64,000 nt of DNA from Winogradskya consettensis. Its GTDB lineage: Bacteria > Actinomycetota > Actinomycetes > Mycobacteriales > Micromonosporaceae. The stretch is taken from the NCBI RefSeq assembly GCF_018332715.1, contig NZ_BOQP01000021.1, positions 1 to 64,000 on the forward strand, read 5' to 3'. A model generated the notes under the pieces. That model was not told the origin of the DNA. It worked only from the letters and a program-made list of their open reading frames with translations, and ran no database searches. This document shows positions 41,301 to 49,575 of this stretch, one piece after another; the first letter of the stretch is position 1, and each line of letters opens with the position of its first letter. The translations under genes and the position numbers were made by a program.

Positions 41301-43184
41301 GTGCGGATCCTGCTTGCCGCGGTGCTGGCTTTCAGCCCTTTGCCCGCTTTATCCCCTCACTCTTCGTCGCGCGCCGACGTGCGGGTCTGGGTGACGACCC
41401 CCGACCGCGCCGAGGAACTGCACGAGCGTGCTCCGCTGTCGTTCAGGACCGCCGCGAGTGACCTGACGACGATCACCCTCGACCCGGGCGTCAGCTACCA
41501 GAGCATGGACGGCTTCGGCGCCTCGCTGACCGATTCCGCCGCTGCCGTGCTCTACCGGCTCGACCCGGCGAAACGCGACGCCGCGCTGCGATCGCTTTTC
41601 GACCCGCGGCAGGGCATCGGGGTCAGCTTCCTGCGCCAGCCGGTCGGCTCCTCGGACTTCACCGCCACCGCCACGCACTACAGCTATGACGACGTGCCCG
41701 CCGGCCAGACCGATTTCGCCCTGCGGCACTTCAGCATCGCCCACGACGAGGCCCAGATCCTGCCGCTGCTGCGTCGCGCGCGTCAGCTCAACCCCCAACT
41801 GACCGTCATGGGTACGCCGTGGAGCCCGCCCGCCTGGATGAAGACCAGCGGTTCCCTCATCGGCGGCCACCTCATCGACGACCCGGCGGTGTACGACGCC
41901 TACGCGCGGTACCTCGTCAAATACGTGCAGGCGTACGCGAAGGCCGGCGTACCCATCGACTACCTGACCGTGCAGAACGAACCGCAGAACCGGCACGACG
42001 GCGGGTACCCCGGCACCGCGCTGCCCGTACCCCAGGAAGCCAAGGTCATCTCGGCACTCGGGCCGCTGCTGCGCAAGGTGTCCCCACGCACGAAGATCCT
42101 CGGCTACGACCACAACTGGACCACCCACCCCGGCGACGTCGCGACGACACCGGCCGGCGAGGACCCGGAGACCGACTACCCGTACCGGCTGCTCGCGTCG
42201 CCGGCGGGCAAGTGGCTCGCCGGGACCGCGTACCACTGCTATTCGGGTGACCCGAGCGCCCAGACCGCGCTCCACCAGGCCTTTCCCACCAAGGGCATCT
42301 GGTTCACCGAATGCTCGGGGTCGCACGGACCGGACGACACCCCCGCCGACATCTTCAAGGGCACGCTGACCTGGCACGCGCGCACGCTCGCGATCGGCAC
42401 TACGCGCAACTGGGCGAAGTCGGTCGTGAACTGGAACATCGCCCTGGACAGCACCGGCGGCCCGCACCTCGGCGGCTGCGACACGTGCACCGGCCTGCTC
42501 ACCCTGCAGCCCGACGGCACCGTGACCCGCGACGCCGAGTACTACACGATCGGGCACCTGTCGAAGTTCGTGAAGCCGGGCGCCGTACGCATCGCCAGCA
42601 CTTCTTTCGGCACCACCGGCTGGAACGGCCAGCTGATGGACGTCGCCTTCCGCAACCCCGACAGTTCCACGGCCCTGATCGTGCACAACGAGAACGACGC
42701 ACCCCGCAGTTTCGCCGTCGCCGTCGGAGCCCGCACGTTCGAGTACTCCCTGCCCGGCGGCGCGCTCGCGACGTTCACCTGGCCCCGCGGCTCCTTCCCG
42801 GTCCCCCACCGGATCACCACCGAACCCACCGCGACCGCCTCCTCACCCGGCGCGCAGGACGCGGTCGACGCCGACGCCGCCACCCGGTGGTCCAGCCAGG
42901 CTCCCCAGGCGCCGGGTCAATACCTGCAAGCCGACTTGGGTACGCCCACCGCGTACACGAAAATCGCCATCGACAGCGGTGACAACCTCGGCGACTACGC
43001 CCGCGCGTTCACCCTGACCGCGAGCAACGACGGCGTCCACTGGCGCACCCTGGCCACCGGCACGGGCACCGGCCAGCTCACCACCGTGACCGTCCGCGCC
43101 ACCCGCTCCCGCTACCTGCGGGTCACCAACACGGGCACGAGCAGCAGCTGGTGGAGCATCGCTGACCTGCGGCTGTACCGGTAG
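41301..43184 (+). CDS. Secreted GH30 glycosidase with C-terminal F5/8 (CBM32-like) domain
   Basis: The 627-residue protein starts at the GTG with GGAGG 5 nt upstream. A signal peptide (VRILLAAVLAFSPLPALS) is followed by a GH30 glucosylceramidase-type barrel: SYQSMDGFGASLTDSAA, TPWSPPAWMK, YLTVQNEPQN (acid/base Glu227) and GIWFTECSGSHG (nucleophile Glu337). A discoidin-like domain closes it (about 500-627). It should hydrolyse beta-linked glucosyl conjugates or glucans outside the cell, under control of the divergent LacI. Confidence 0.92.
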   Translation: MRILLAAVLAFSPLPALSPHSSSRADVRVWVTTPDRAEELHERAPLSFRTAASDLTTITLDPGVSYQSMDGFGASLTDSAAAVLYRLDPAKRDAALRSLFDPRQGIGVSFLRQPVGSSDFTATATHYSYDDVPAGQTDFALRHFSIAHDEAQILPLLRRARQLNPQLTVMGTPWSPPAWMKTSGSLIGGHLIDDPAVYDAYARYLVKYVQAYAKAGVPIDYLTVQNEPQNRHDGGYPGTALPVPQEAKVISALGPLLRKVSPRTKILGYDHNWTTHPGDVATTPAGEDPETDYPYRLLASPAGKWLAGTAYHCYSGDPSAQTALHQAFPTKGIWFTECSGSHGPDDTPADIFKGTLTWHARTLAIGTTRNWAKSVVNWNIALDSTGGPHLGGCDTCTGLLTLQPDGTVTRDAEYYTIGHLSKFVKPGAVRIASTSFGTTGWNGQLMDVAFRNPDSSTALIVHNENDAPRSFAVAVGARTFEYSLPGGALATFTWPRGSFPVPHRITTEPTATASSPGAQDAVDADAATRWSSQAPQAPGQYLQADLGTPTAYTKIAIDSGDNLGDYARAFTLTASNDGVHWRTLATGTGTGQLTTVTVRATRSRYLRVTNTGTSSSWWSIADLRLYR

Positions 43185-43223
43185 TCACTGTTTTGGAGCA
43201 GGCCACCTGGGCACTCCCCGGCG

Positions 43224-44660
43224 GTGACAAACCGTTGGAAGGCGATGACCGTCGCCCTGGTGGCCGGCTTCATGACACTGCTCGACGTCAGCATCGTCAA
43301 CGTCGCGCTCCCCTCGATCCGCGACGACCTCGGCCTCAGCTCCGGCGGCCTGCAGTGGGTCCTGTCCGGGTACGCGCTGACGTTCGGCCTCCTGCTCGTC
43401 CCCGCAGGCCGCTACGGCGACGCCCGCGGCCGCCGCGACGTGTTCATCGCCGGCCTCGCGGTCTTCGTCCTGGCCAGCGCCGCCGCCGGCCTCGCCACCG
43501 GCGCCCTCTGGCTGATCATCGCCCGCCTCGTGCAGGGCGCGGCAGCCGGCGTGGTCAGCCCCCAGGTCTCCGGCCTCATCCAGCAACTCTTCGAACCCGA
43601 GGAACGCGGCCGCCCGTTCGGCCTGTTCGGCGCCACCGTCGGCATCTCCTCCGCGGTCGGCCCCCTGCTCGGCGGCCTGCTCATCCAGTTCCTCGGCGCC
43701 TCCCAGGGCTGGCGCTGGATCTTCTTCATCAACGTACCCATCGGCGTCGTCGCCATCATCCTCGGCCGCCGCTGGATCCCCACCGCCCCCGCCCGCGACG
43801 CCGCCCCCGGCAGCCTCGACCCCGCCGGCGTCGGACTGCTCGGTCTGGGCGTACTCCTGCTGCTGTTACCCCTGGTGGAGGAACGAGAGTGGCACGGCCC
43901 GGCCAAATGGCTGCTCACCGTGGCCTCCGCCGCCGTCCTGGCCGCCTTCGTCGCCTGGGAACGCCACTTCGAACGCCGCGGCGGCACCCCCGTCATCGAC
44001 CTGGGCCTGTTCAAGGTCCGCTCGTACGGCCTGGGCGCCCTGATCGGCGGGTTCTACTTCGCCGGCTTCACCACGATCTTCTTCATCTACACCCTCTACC
44101 TGCAGAGCGGCCTGCACTACACCGCCCTGCTCGCCGGCCTCTCCCTGACCCCGTTCGCCGTAGGCTCGGCCGTCGCCGCGGGCCTCGGCGGCCGCGTCGT
44201 CAACCGCTACGGCCGCCACCTCGTGGTCACCGGCCTCAGCCTGGTCACCATCGGCCTGATCGCCACCCTCGTGGCACTGCACTTCGTCCCGGGCCACCAC
44301 GCCGGCTGGGCGGCAGCCCTCCCCCTGCTGGTCGCGGGCATCGGCAGCGGCCTGGTCATCAGCCCCAACCAGACCCTCACCCTCTCCGAGGTCCCCGTCG
44401 GCCGCGCCGGCAGCGCCGGCGCCGTCCTCCAGACCGGCCAGCGCATCGGCACAGCCCTGGGCATCGCCGTCGTCGGCGCGGTCTTCTTCAACCGCCTGGC
44501 AGCCAACGGCGGCAGCTGGTCCTTGGCCTTCCGAACAGCTTTGCTGGTCACGCTCGCCTTCGTCCTCATCGCCCTGACTGCCGCCCTCACCGACGTCCTG
44601 ACCACCAGCGACAAATCCCGCGACGAGCCCGCCCCCACCCTCCAGGACTCCCGCACATGA
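43224..44660 (+). CDS. MFS drug exporter, DHA2/EmrB type (14 TMS)
   Basis: The 478-residue protein has the 14-segment DHA2 pattern, including MTLLDVSIVNVALPSIRDDLGLSSGGLQWVLSGYALTFGLLLVPAGRYGDARGRRDVFIAGLAVF (motifs D1 and A), LVQGAAAGVVSPQVSGLIQQLF and PLLGGLLIQFLG...WRWIFFINVPIG (motif C region). It exports drug-like compounds by proton antiport. GTG 43224 has no clear ribosome site; ATG 43245 is an alternative. There is no adjacent TetR. Confidence 0.92.
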   Translation: MTNRWKAMTVALVAGFMTLLDVSIVNVALPSIRDDLGLSSGGLQWVLSGYALTFGLLLVPAGRYGDARGRRDVFIAGLAVFVLASAAAGLATGALWLIIARLVQGAAAGVVSPQVSGLIQQLFEPEERGRPFGLFGATVGISSAVGPLLGGLLIQFLGASQGWRWIFFINVPIGVVAIILGRRWIPTAPARDAAPGSLDPAGVGLLGLGVLLLLLPLVEEREWHGPAKWLLTVASAAVLAAFVAWERHFERRGGTPVIDLGLFKVRSYGLGALIGGFYFAGFTTIFFIYTLYLQSGLHYTALLAGLSLTPFAVGSAVAAGLGGRVVNRYGRHLVVTGLSLVTIGLIATLVALHFVPGHHAGWAAALPLLVAGIGSGLVISPNQTLTLSEVPVGRAGSAGAVLQTGQRIGTALGIAVVGAVFFNRLAANGGSWSLAFRTALLVTLAFVLIALTAALTDVLTTSDKSRDEPAPTLQDSRT

Positions 44661-44736
44661 CGCCCCCACGGTCCTGCTCGTGACGACCGCACGGTCCGGC
44701 TCGTGACGACCCCACGGTCCTGCGATAATCCCGCCC
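44657..44736 (+). repeat. Three 23-bp tandem repeats leading into the GNAT start
   Basis: Units at 44657-44679, 44680-44702 and 44703-44725 share (A/G)TGACGACC(C/G)CACGGTCC(T/G)GC. After 11 nt the GNAT gene itself begins GTGACGACCCTCAC, a partial fourth unit. GATAAT (44724-44729), formed at the end of unit 3, ends 7 nt before the start codon and looks like a -10 for leaderless expression. Confidence 0.75.
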
Positions 44737-45174
44737 GTGACGACCCTCACCCTCGGCCAGGACGATCCCGCCCTGCAGCAACGCCTCTCCGACGAACTCG
44801 ACGCCCTCAACAACGCCGCCCTGACCTCGGATGACGAGGCTGCCCTGTCCGTGCGCCTGACCGCGGACGACGGCACGCTGCTCGGCGGGCTCACCGGCTG
44901 GACCCGAGGCGGCTGTGGCGGCATAACCTCGCTGTGGATCGCTCCCGGAGCACGAGGAACAGGCCTCGGCAGCCGCCTGATCCTCGCGGCCGAAGCGGAG
45001 ATCGTCCGGCGCGGTTGCGACCGGGTGGTCGTCGCGACCATGTCGTTCCAGGCCCCGGGTTTCTACCTACGGCACGGCTACCGCGAGGTCGGCCTCACCC
45101 CGGACATGCCGGACGGCACCGCCAAACACCATTTCCACAAGCGCCTCACCCCGCCAGCCCCTCAAGAAGAATGA
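44737..45174 (+). CDS. GNAT-family N-acetyltransferase
   Basis: The 145-residue single-domain GNAT has the CoA motif in GGITSLWIAPGARGTGLGSRLILAAEAEIVRRGCDRVVVATMSFQAPGFYLRHGYREVG. It is of the short aminoglycoside/small-molecule type and the substrate is unknown. The first four codons are the tandem-repeat sequence, so start codon and promoter were shaped by the duplication. The 3' end overlaps the convergent CadD-like gene by 29 nt. Confidence 0.88.
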   Translation: MTTLTLGQDDPALQQRLSDELDALNNAALTSDDEAALSVRLTADDGTLLGGLTGWTRGGCGGITSLWIAPGARGTGLGSRLILAAEAEIVRRGCDRVVVATMSFQAPGFYLRHGYREVGLTPDMPDGTAKHHFHKRLTPPAPQEE

Positions 45175-45733
45175 TCAGCCCGATGCCCATCAGTACGACG
45201 GGCAGCACGACGTGGCCCCAACGGGACAGCGCGCGAGCCACGGGCGGTCGGGTGGCCAGGAACCAGCCTGCCGCGCACCAGAGAGCCACACCGACGAGGA
45301 ACACGCCCGCGTAGATCGTCATGCCACCCGGCCCCGCGACGGTGAACACGGGCACGTACACGCCGATGTTGTCCCCGCCGTTGGCGAACGTCACGGCCGC
45401 TACCTGCAACGGTCCCGGCGCTTTCTCGCTCGGTTCGCCGTCCGCGCTTTCGTCGTCGTGGCGGGTGCGCCAGGCCGACCATCCGGCGCGCAGGCCCAGG
45501 AACAACGGGAGCAGGCCAAGGTAAGGAATCAGCGCTTCGGGGAGCAGGCCCGCGCCGAGCGCACCGACGACCGAGACCACCAGGATCCCGAGGAATCCCA
45601 GGTACTGCCCGGCGACGATGCGCCACGCCCGCGCGCCGGTCGCGCGGCCGAAGAAGACCGCGAGGATCAGGAGGTCGTCGATGTTCGTCACCGCGAACAT
45701 CCCTGCGGCCTGGCCGAGCAACGACAGTCCCAT
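45146..45733 (-). CDS. CadD-like cadmium/metal resistance transporter
   Basis: The 195-residue membrane protein has the Cad-family hallmark FAVTNIDDLLILAVFFGRA near the N-terminus and its internal counterpart VTFANGGDNIGVYVPVF. About six hydrophobic segments are present. It probably exports Cd2+ or a related cation. The ATG at 45733 lies 20 nt from the divergent ATP-grasp gene. No ArsR/CmtR-type regulator is adjacent. Confidence 0.87.
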   Translation of the reverse strand: MGLSLLGQAAGMFAVTNIDDLLILAVFFGRATGARAWRIVAGQYLGFLGILVVSVVGALGAGLLPEALIPYLGLLPLFLGLRAGWSAWRTRHDDESADGEPSEKAPGPLQVAAVTFANGGDNIGVYVPVFTVAGPGGMTIYAGVFLVGVALWCAAGWFLATRPPVARALSRWGHVVLPVVLMGIGLIILLEGLAG

Positions 45734-45753
45734 GGGCAGGTGATCATAGTGGG

Positions 45754-46743
45754 ATGCTGCTGCTGGTCCCCTGCGACGTACTGCGCCCCCGCCGCCCCGA
45801 CTCACACTTCGCCGCACAGGCCTCTGCCACCGGCTCGGTCGCGCTGATCGACCATGACGCCCTGGCCGCCGGCGGGGACGCGGCTGCCGCGGTGGCCCGG
45901 GTCCCGGAGACCGACGACGCAGTCTACCGCGGGTGGATGCTCAGCAGCGGTCAGTACGCGACCATGGCGTCAGCGCTGTCCGACCGCGGCGCCACCCTGC
46001 GGACAAGCGCCGCGCAGTACCGGCAGGCGCACGAGTTGCCCGGCTGGTATTCCGCGCTGGAGGCGGTGACGCCGCACTCGGTGTGGACAGTGGGAGACAG
46101 CCGGGAGGAGTTCTCACGGGCTGCGGCTTCGCTGGGCTCCGGGGCCGCCGTACTGCGGGACTACACGAAGTCGATGAAGCACTACTGGCACGAGGCCGCG
46201 TACATCCCGGATGTGTCGGACGCAGCGGCCGCGTGGCGCGTCGCGAACCGGATGCGCGACCTGCGTGGCGACGATTTCGCCGGCGGCTTCGTGCTGCGCC
46301 GCTTCGAGACGTTCACCGGCCCCGAGGCCCGCACCTGGTGGATCGGCGGTGCCTGCCGGCTCGTAACCGCCCACCCGGACACGCCCGGCGACCTGCCCGA
46401 TATCAATCTGCTCGGCGCACTCTCCGGCGCGGGCGCTCCCGACGTCGATCGGCCCGGCGCGCTCCCCGGCTCGCGCATTTCGGGCGCGGTCACCGGCGGG
46501 AGCCCGGTTGCCGACGCGGATCCGACCCGCGCAGGCCTATCGGGCGGGGTCACCGGCCGGGACCAGCTGGATCTGGCTCGTGTGCGGGAGGCGGTCAGCG
46601 GGTTGGGGCTGCCGTTCGTGACGACGGATCTGGTGCGGGACGCCGGCGGGCGGTGGCGGGTCGTCGAGGTCGGTGACGGGCAGGTCAGCGATCTGCCGGC
46701 CGGGGTACCCGCCGAGGACCTGATCGGGGCGCTGGCCGCATGA
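45754..46743 (+). CDS. ATP-grasp domain protein
   Basis: The 329-residue protein starts MLLLVPCDVLRPRRPDSHFAAQASA and has the ATP-grasp-type stretch AVLRDYTKSMKHYWHEAAYIPDV (Lys at the phosphate-binding strand), GGFVLRRFETFTG and the C-terminal metal motif GRWRVVEVGDGQVSDLPAG. It would ligate an acid to an amine with ATP. The insert at about 220-275 is low-complexity (Gly/Ala/Asp/Pro). It overlaps the next gene by 4 nt, implying joint function. Confidence 0.72.
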   Translation: MLLLVPCDVLRPRRPDSHFAAQASATGSVALIDHDALAAGGDAAAAVARVPETDDAVYRGWMLSSGQYATMASALSDRGATLRTSAAQYRQAHELPGWYSALEAVTPHSVWTVGDSREEFSRAAASLGSGAAVLRDYTKSMKHYWHEAAYIPDVSDAAAAWRVANRMRDLRGDDFAGGFVLRRFETFTGPEARTWWIGGACRLVTAHPDTPGDLPDINLLGALSGAGAPDVDRPGALPGSRISGAVTGGSPVADADPTRAGLSGGVTGRDQLDLARVREAVSGLGLPFVTTDLVRDAGGRWRVVEVGDGQVSDLPAGVPAEDLIGALAA

Positions 46744-47840
46744 CCACGTCGCGCATCTCCCTGACCGGCCCGGACAGTCACACCCTCGTCCGGCAGCCCG
46801 GCGTGGGCATCGTGATCATCGGCCCCGCACTGCCCGGGAGCCGCCGCCCGGACCTGGTCGTATCCGCGGCCGACACCATCGACTGGTCCGTCTTCGACCC
46901 GTTCACCGTCCCCGCCGGATACCCGTGGCCGCGCGTGTTCCGCTACGAGGGCGACGACACCGGCTTCCTGACCTGGGCCGCCCGCCGCCCCATCGAGACG
47001 TTCACCTGGCAACCGCATGCCCCACTCACCGCCGACGCCTCAGCCGCCCAACTGAGCCGGCTCAGCGTGATCCTGCGCAACGGGCCGCTCACCATCGTCC
47101 TGCCCGCCGACTGCCACTACTTCTCCGCCGCCGGTGACCTGTCCCTGCTGACGGTCACCACGCCCGGTGACTGCCCGCCACTCGGGTTCTTCCCCGACAC
47201 ACAACCGTCCGGCCCACCCGTTGCTCTGCCGCCGCTGCCGGGCCTGGCCTATGCCCGTTCCGTCGATGTCACCGTCCCGCCGCTGCGCCAGCCCTTCGAC
47301 TGCGCCTCGCTGCTGCAGTTCCCGGGCCTCACCCGGGTCGCCCTGTCCGGCAGCCTCACGAACCTGTCCGCGCTGGCCTCCCTGCGGCACTTGGAGATGC
47401 TGGAATTGCGCTACTGCCCCGACCTGTCGGACCTGCCCCCGCTGGACACCTGGACGCTGTCCCACCTGCTGCTCTTCAACGCCGACGACACCACCGGCAA
47501 GCGGTTGCGGGCTTCGGGCGTACCGTCGCTGTCGATCTCGCAACCCCGCAAGCCGCCCTGGTTCCGCACCGAATACGGCCTGCCGTTCTCAGCCTGGACG
47601 CCCCGCAAGGCCAAGGCCGCCACGAAGGCCTACCGGTCGGCCGCATCAGCGATCGGCAAGGCAACCACCGCCGCGGACGCCGAGGAAGCAGTCCGCGCTT
47701 TCGTCCGTGTGATCAACGCCCTGCCCGACGTCGAAACCACCGAACGCGAGGACGCGGGGGAAGCCGTCGCCCTCCTGACCACCGGCACGCCGTACGCCCA
47801 AGCCGCCGAAGCCTGGTTCGACGCCGAACGCGACTTCTGA
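46740..47840 (+). CDS. Leucine-rich-repeat-like protein coupled to ATP-grasp
   Basis: The 366-residue protein has a central LRR-like stretch (FDCASLLQFPGLTRVALSGSLTNLSALASLRHLEMLELRYCPDLSDLPPLDTWTLSHLLLFN). The N-terminal beta-rich part and basic C-terminal helix bundle (RKAKAATKAYRSAASAIGKATTAADAEEAVRAFVRVINAL) are unassigned. There is no signal peptide. Its ATG overlaps the ATP-grasp stop (ATGA). The LRR part could bind the ATP-grasp substrate. Confidence 0.68.
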   Translation: MTTSRISLTGPDSHTLVRQPGVGIVIIGPALPGSRRPDLVVSAADTIDWSVFDPFTVPAGYPWPRVFRYEGDDTGFLTWAARRPIETFTWQPHAPLTADASAAQLSRLSVILRNGPLTIVLPADCHYFSAAGDLSLLTVTTPGDCPPLGFFPDTQPSGPPVALPPLPGLAYARSVDVTVPPLRQPFDCASLLQFPGLTRVALSGSLTNLSALASLRHLEMLELRYCPDLSDLPPLDTWTLSHLLLFNADDTTGKRLRASGVPSLSISQPRKPPWFRTEYGLPFSAWTPRKAKAATKAYRSAASAIGKATTAADAEEAVRAFVRVINALPDVETTEREDAGEAVALLTTGTPYAQAAEAWFDAERDF

Positions 47841-47917
47841 CCCGCCTGGTCACGCCTTGTTGTGTTTTCAAAGAACCGAATCAGCAGGTTTCCTCGCAGC
47901 CGTTCACGCCGGCACCA
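47841..47917. other. Intergenic region with no gene
   Basis: The space between the LRR-like gene stop and the small minus-strand gene is less GC-rich than its surroundings. It has no ORF with a start signal, and no hairpin was found by eye. Confidence 0.4.
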
Positions 47918-48181
47918 TCACGATCGGCAGTGGACGATACGGGTTGCTTTGCCAGTATCGGAATCGATGACGACAACCTCCGCCATCGGTGGGTCCAGGA
48001 GCTGGATCAGGGGGCAGAACGTCTCCTTGTCGTCGGGGCTGGGACTCGGCGAGCCGTAGGGCTCCCCGGTGAGGCCGAAGAACAGCGCGCCCACCGTCAG
48101 CGTGGCCAAGAGCCGAAGATGCTGTCGAGGCGCCCGGCTCACCTCTGCCCGCACTTCATGATCAAGATCGATCAGAGGCAC
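47918..48181 (-). CDS. Small membrane-anchored or secreted protein
   Basis: The 87-residue frame VPLIDLDHEVRAEVSRAPRQHLRLLATLTVGALFFGLTGEPYG has one hydrophobic segment and a Pro/Ser linker (GSPSPSPDD), then KETFCPLIQLLDPPMAEVVVIDSDTGKATRIVHC. AGGAG lies 7 nt before the GTG at 48181. Two cysteines in the outer part could form a disulfide. I do not recognise it. It lies downstream of the SfnB-like gene on the same strand. Confidence 0.5.
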   Translation of the reverse strand: MPLIDLDHEVRAEVSRAPRQHLRLLATLTVGALFFGLTGEPYGSPSPSPDDKETFCPLIQLLDPPMAEVVVIDSDTGKATRIVHCRS

Positions 48182-48223
48182 TATCAAACTCCTGACCACA
48201 GCTCGGATGGATGGGGGTCGCCG

Positions 48224-49396
48224 TCAGATCTGGCCGTGGTTGGGCGGGAGGACGTCGGCGAGGTCGTACGCCGCGATGTGGTGGTATTTCCAGTCGAGGG
48301 GGTCGTGGACGCTGTGGGTGCGGGCGTTGCGCCAGTGGCGGTCGAGGTCGTATTTGCTGGCTGTGGCGCTGGTGCCGCACATCTGGAAGAGCTCCGACGC
48401 TGCTTCGACCGCGACCTCGCTGCCGAAGGCCTTGGCGCCCGCGACCGCGAGGGAGCCGCGGGCCGCCTCGTCCGCTGACTCGGGGATCAGGCCGATCTCG
48501 TCGAGGGTGCGGGCTGCGGCGGCGAGCAGGGCCTCCGCCGCGTGGACCCGGGTCGCGATGCGGCCGTAGCGGTGCAGGACGTGCGGGTCGTCGGCTGCGG
48601 TCGATGCTCCTTTGCGGACGGCTTCGGTGGAGGGGCGGGCCTTCTCCTTCAGGTACGCCCTGGCGTCACGCAATGCCGCGCCCGCGATCCCGACCTCGAT
48701 GGCGGCGTGCACGATCTGCGCGCGGGCGCCGAGCTGCTGGGGCACCTCGTAGGCGTGGGCGTAGTCGAAGGTGAGCTGCACCGGGACGTCGTCGAAGGTG
48801 GCCGTGCCGCTGATCGTGGCTCGCTGGCCCATCACGTCCCAGTCGGTGTCGACGGTGACTCCGGCGGCGTCGCGCGGGACGAAGGCCAGGACGAGGCGGC
48901 CCGTGTCGTCGAGGGCGCTGACGGCGATCCAGGACGAGGTCAGCGCGCCCGTCGTGTAGTACTTCCGGCCGTTGAGCCGGCCCGAGGTCAGCCGGGTCTT
49001 CAGGTCCTGCGCGTGTTTGCCGCCGCGCTCGGCGAAGCCGTTGCCGATGCGTTTGTTCGACAGCACATCCGCGTACAGCAGGGAGCGGGTTTCTTTGTCT
49101 CCGTGGGCTGCCAGGATGTCGACGAGCAGATAGTGAGCCTGCGGGACCTGGGCGATCGCGGGGTCGGCTGCCGCGATCACGCGGGTGACCTCGGCCAGCG
49201 TCGACGGGCCGAGGCCGGGGCCGCCGTCCTCGACCGGGACCGTTATGCCCAGCAGGCCGGAATTGTCGAGAAGGGCAAGGGCCTCGACGGGTACGGCGGT
49301 GGCGCCGGCGCGGTCACGCTCGATCGCGCCGGGGGCGAGGGCGGCCGCAACGTCGTGGGCTGCGGCGATGGCGGCGTCATGGGTTTCGATGCTCAC
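48224..49396 (-). CDS. SfnB-like acyl-CoA-dehydrogenase-fold flavoprotein
   Basis: The 390-residue protein has the acyl-CoA dehydrogenase fold, with GLLGITVPVEDGGPGLGPSTLAEVTRVIAAADPAIAQVPQAHYLLVDILAAHG, RLNGRKYYTTGALTSSWIAVSAL and the C-terminal FQMCGTSATASKYDLDRHWRNARTHSVHDPLDWKYHHIAAY. The last motif is characteristic of the SfnB/DszC/DBT-monooxygenase-like branch used to acquire sulfur from organosulfur compounds. The GTG at 49396 lies 6 nt after TACGAT. It is a functional companion to the sulfur-type operon at 20-24 kb, though unlinked to it. Confidence 0.87.
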   Translation of the reverse strand: MSIETHDAAIAAAHDVAAALAPGAIERDRAGATAVPVEALALLDNSGLLGITVPVEDGGPGLGPSTLAEVTRVIAAADPAIAQVPQAHYLLVDILAAHGDKETRSLLYADVLSNKRIGNGFAERGGKHAQDLKTRLTSGRLNGRKYYTTGALTSSWIAVSALDDTGRLVLAFVPRDAAGVTVDTDWDVMGQRATISGTATFDDVPVQLTFDYAHAYEVPQQLGARAQIVHAAIEVGIAGAALRDARAYLKEKARPSTEAVRKGASTAADDPHVLHRYGRIATRVHAAEALLAAAARTLDEIGLIPESADEAARGSLAVAGAKAFGSEVAVEAASELFQMCGTSATASKYDLDRHWRNARTHSVHDPLDWKYHHIAAYDLADVLPPNHGQI

Positions 49397-49402
49397 GGGC
49401 CG

Positions 49403-49408
49403 ATCGTA
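49403..49408 (-). promoter_or_regulatory. Candidate -10 (leaderless) for the SfnB-like gene
   Basis: TACGAT on the minus strand ends 6 nt before the GTG at 49396; no ribosome site is seen. Confidence 0.4.
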
Positions 49409-49575
49409 GGACTTCGGCAACCTCGCGGTGGGGACCCTGTGGACAACCTCCCGACGGATGTGCATATGCGCAGGTCAGCATCGGTGACTTTCACCCTGTG
49501 GATAACTCGGGGCCCCGGCGGGCGAGCCGGTATGGTTGGCCGCGGCCGACCCCCGACCCCGATCCGGAGTGTTCG

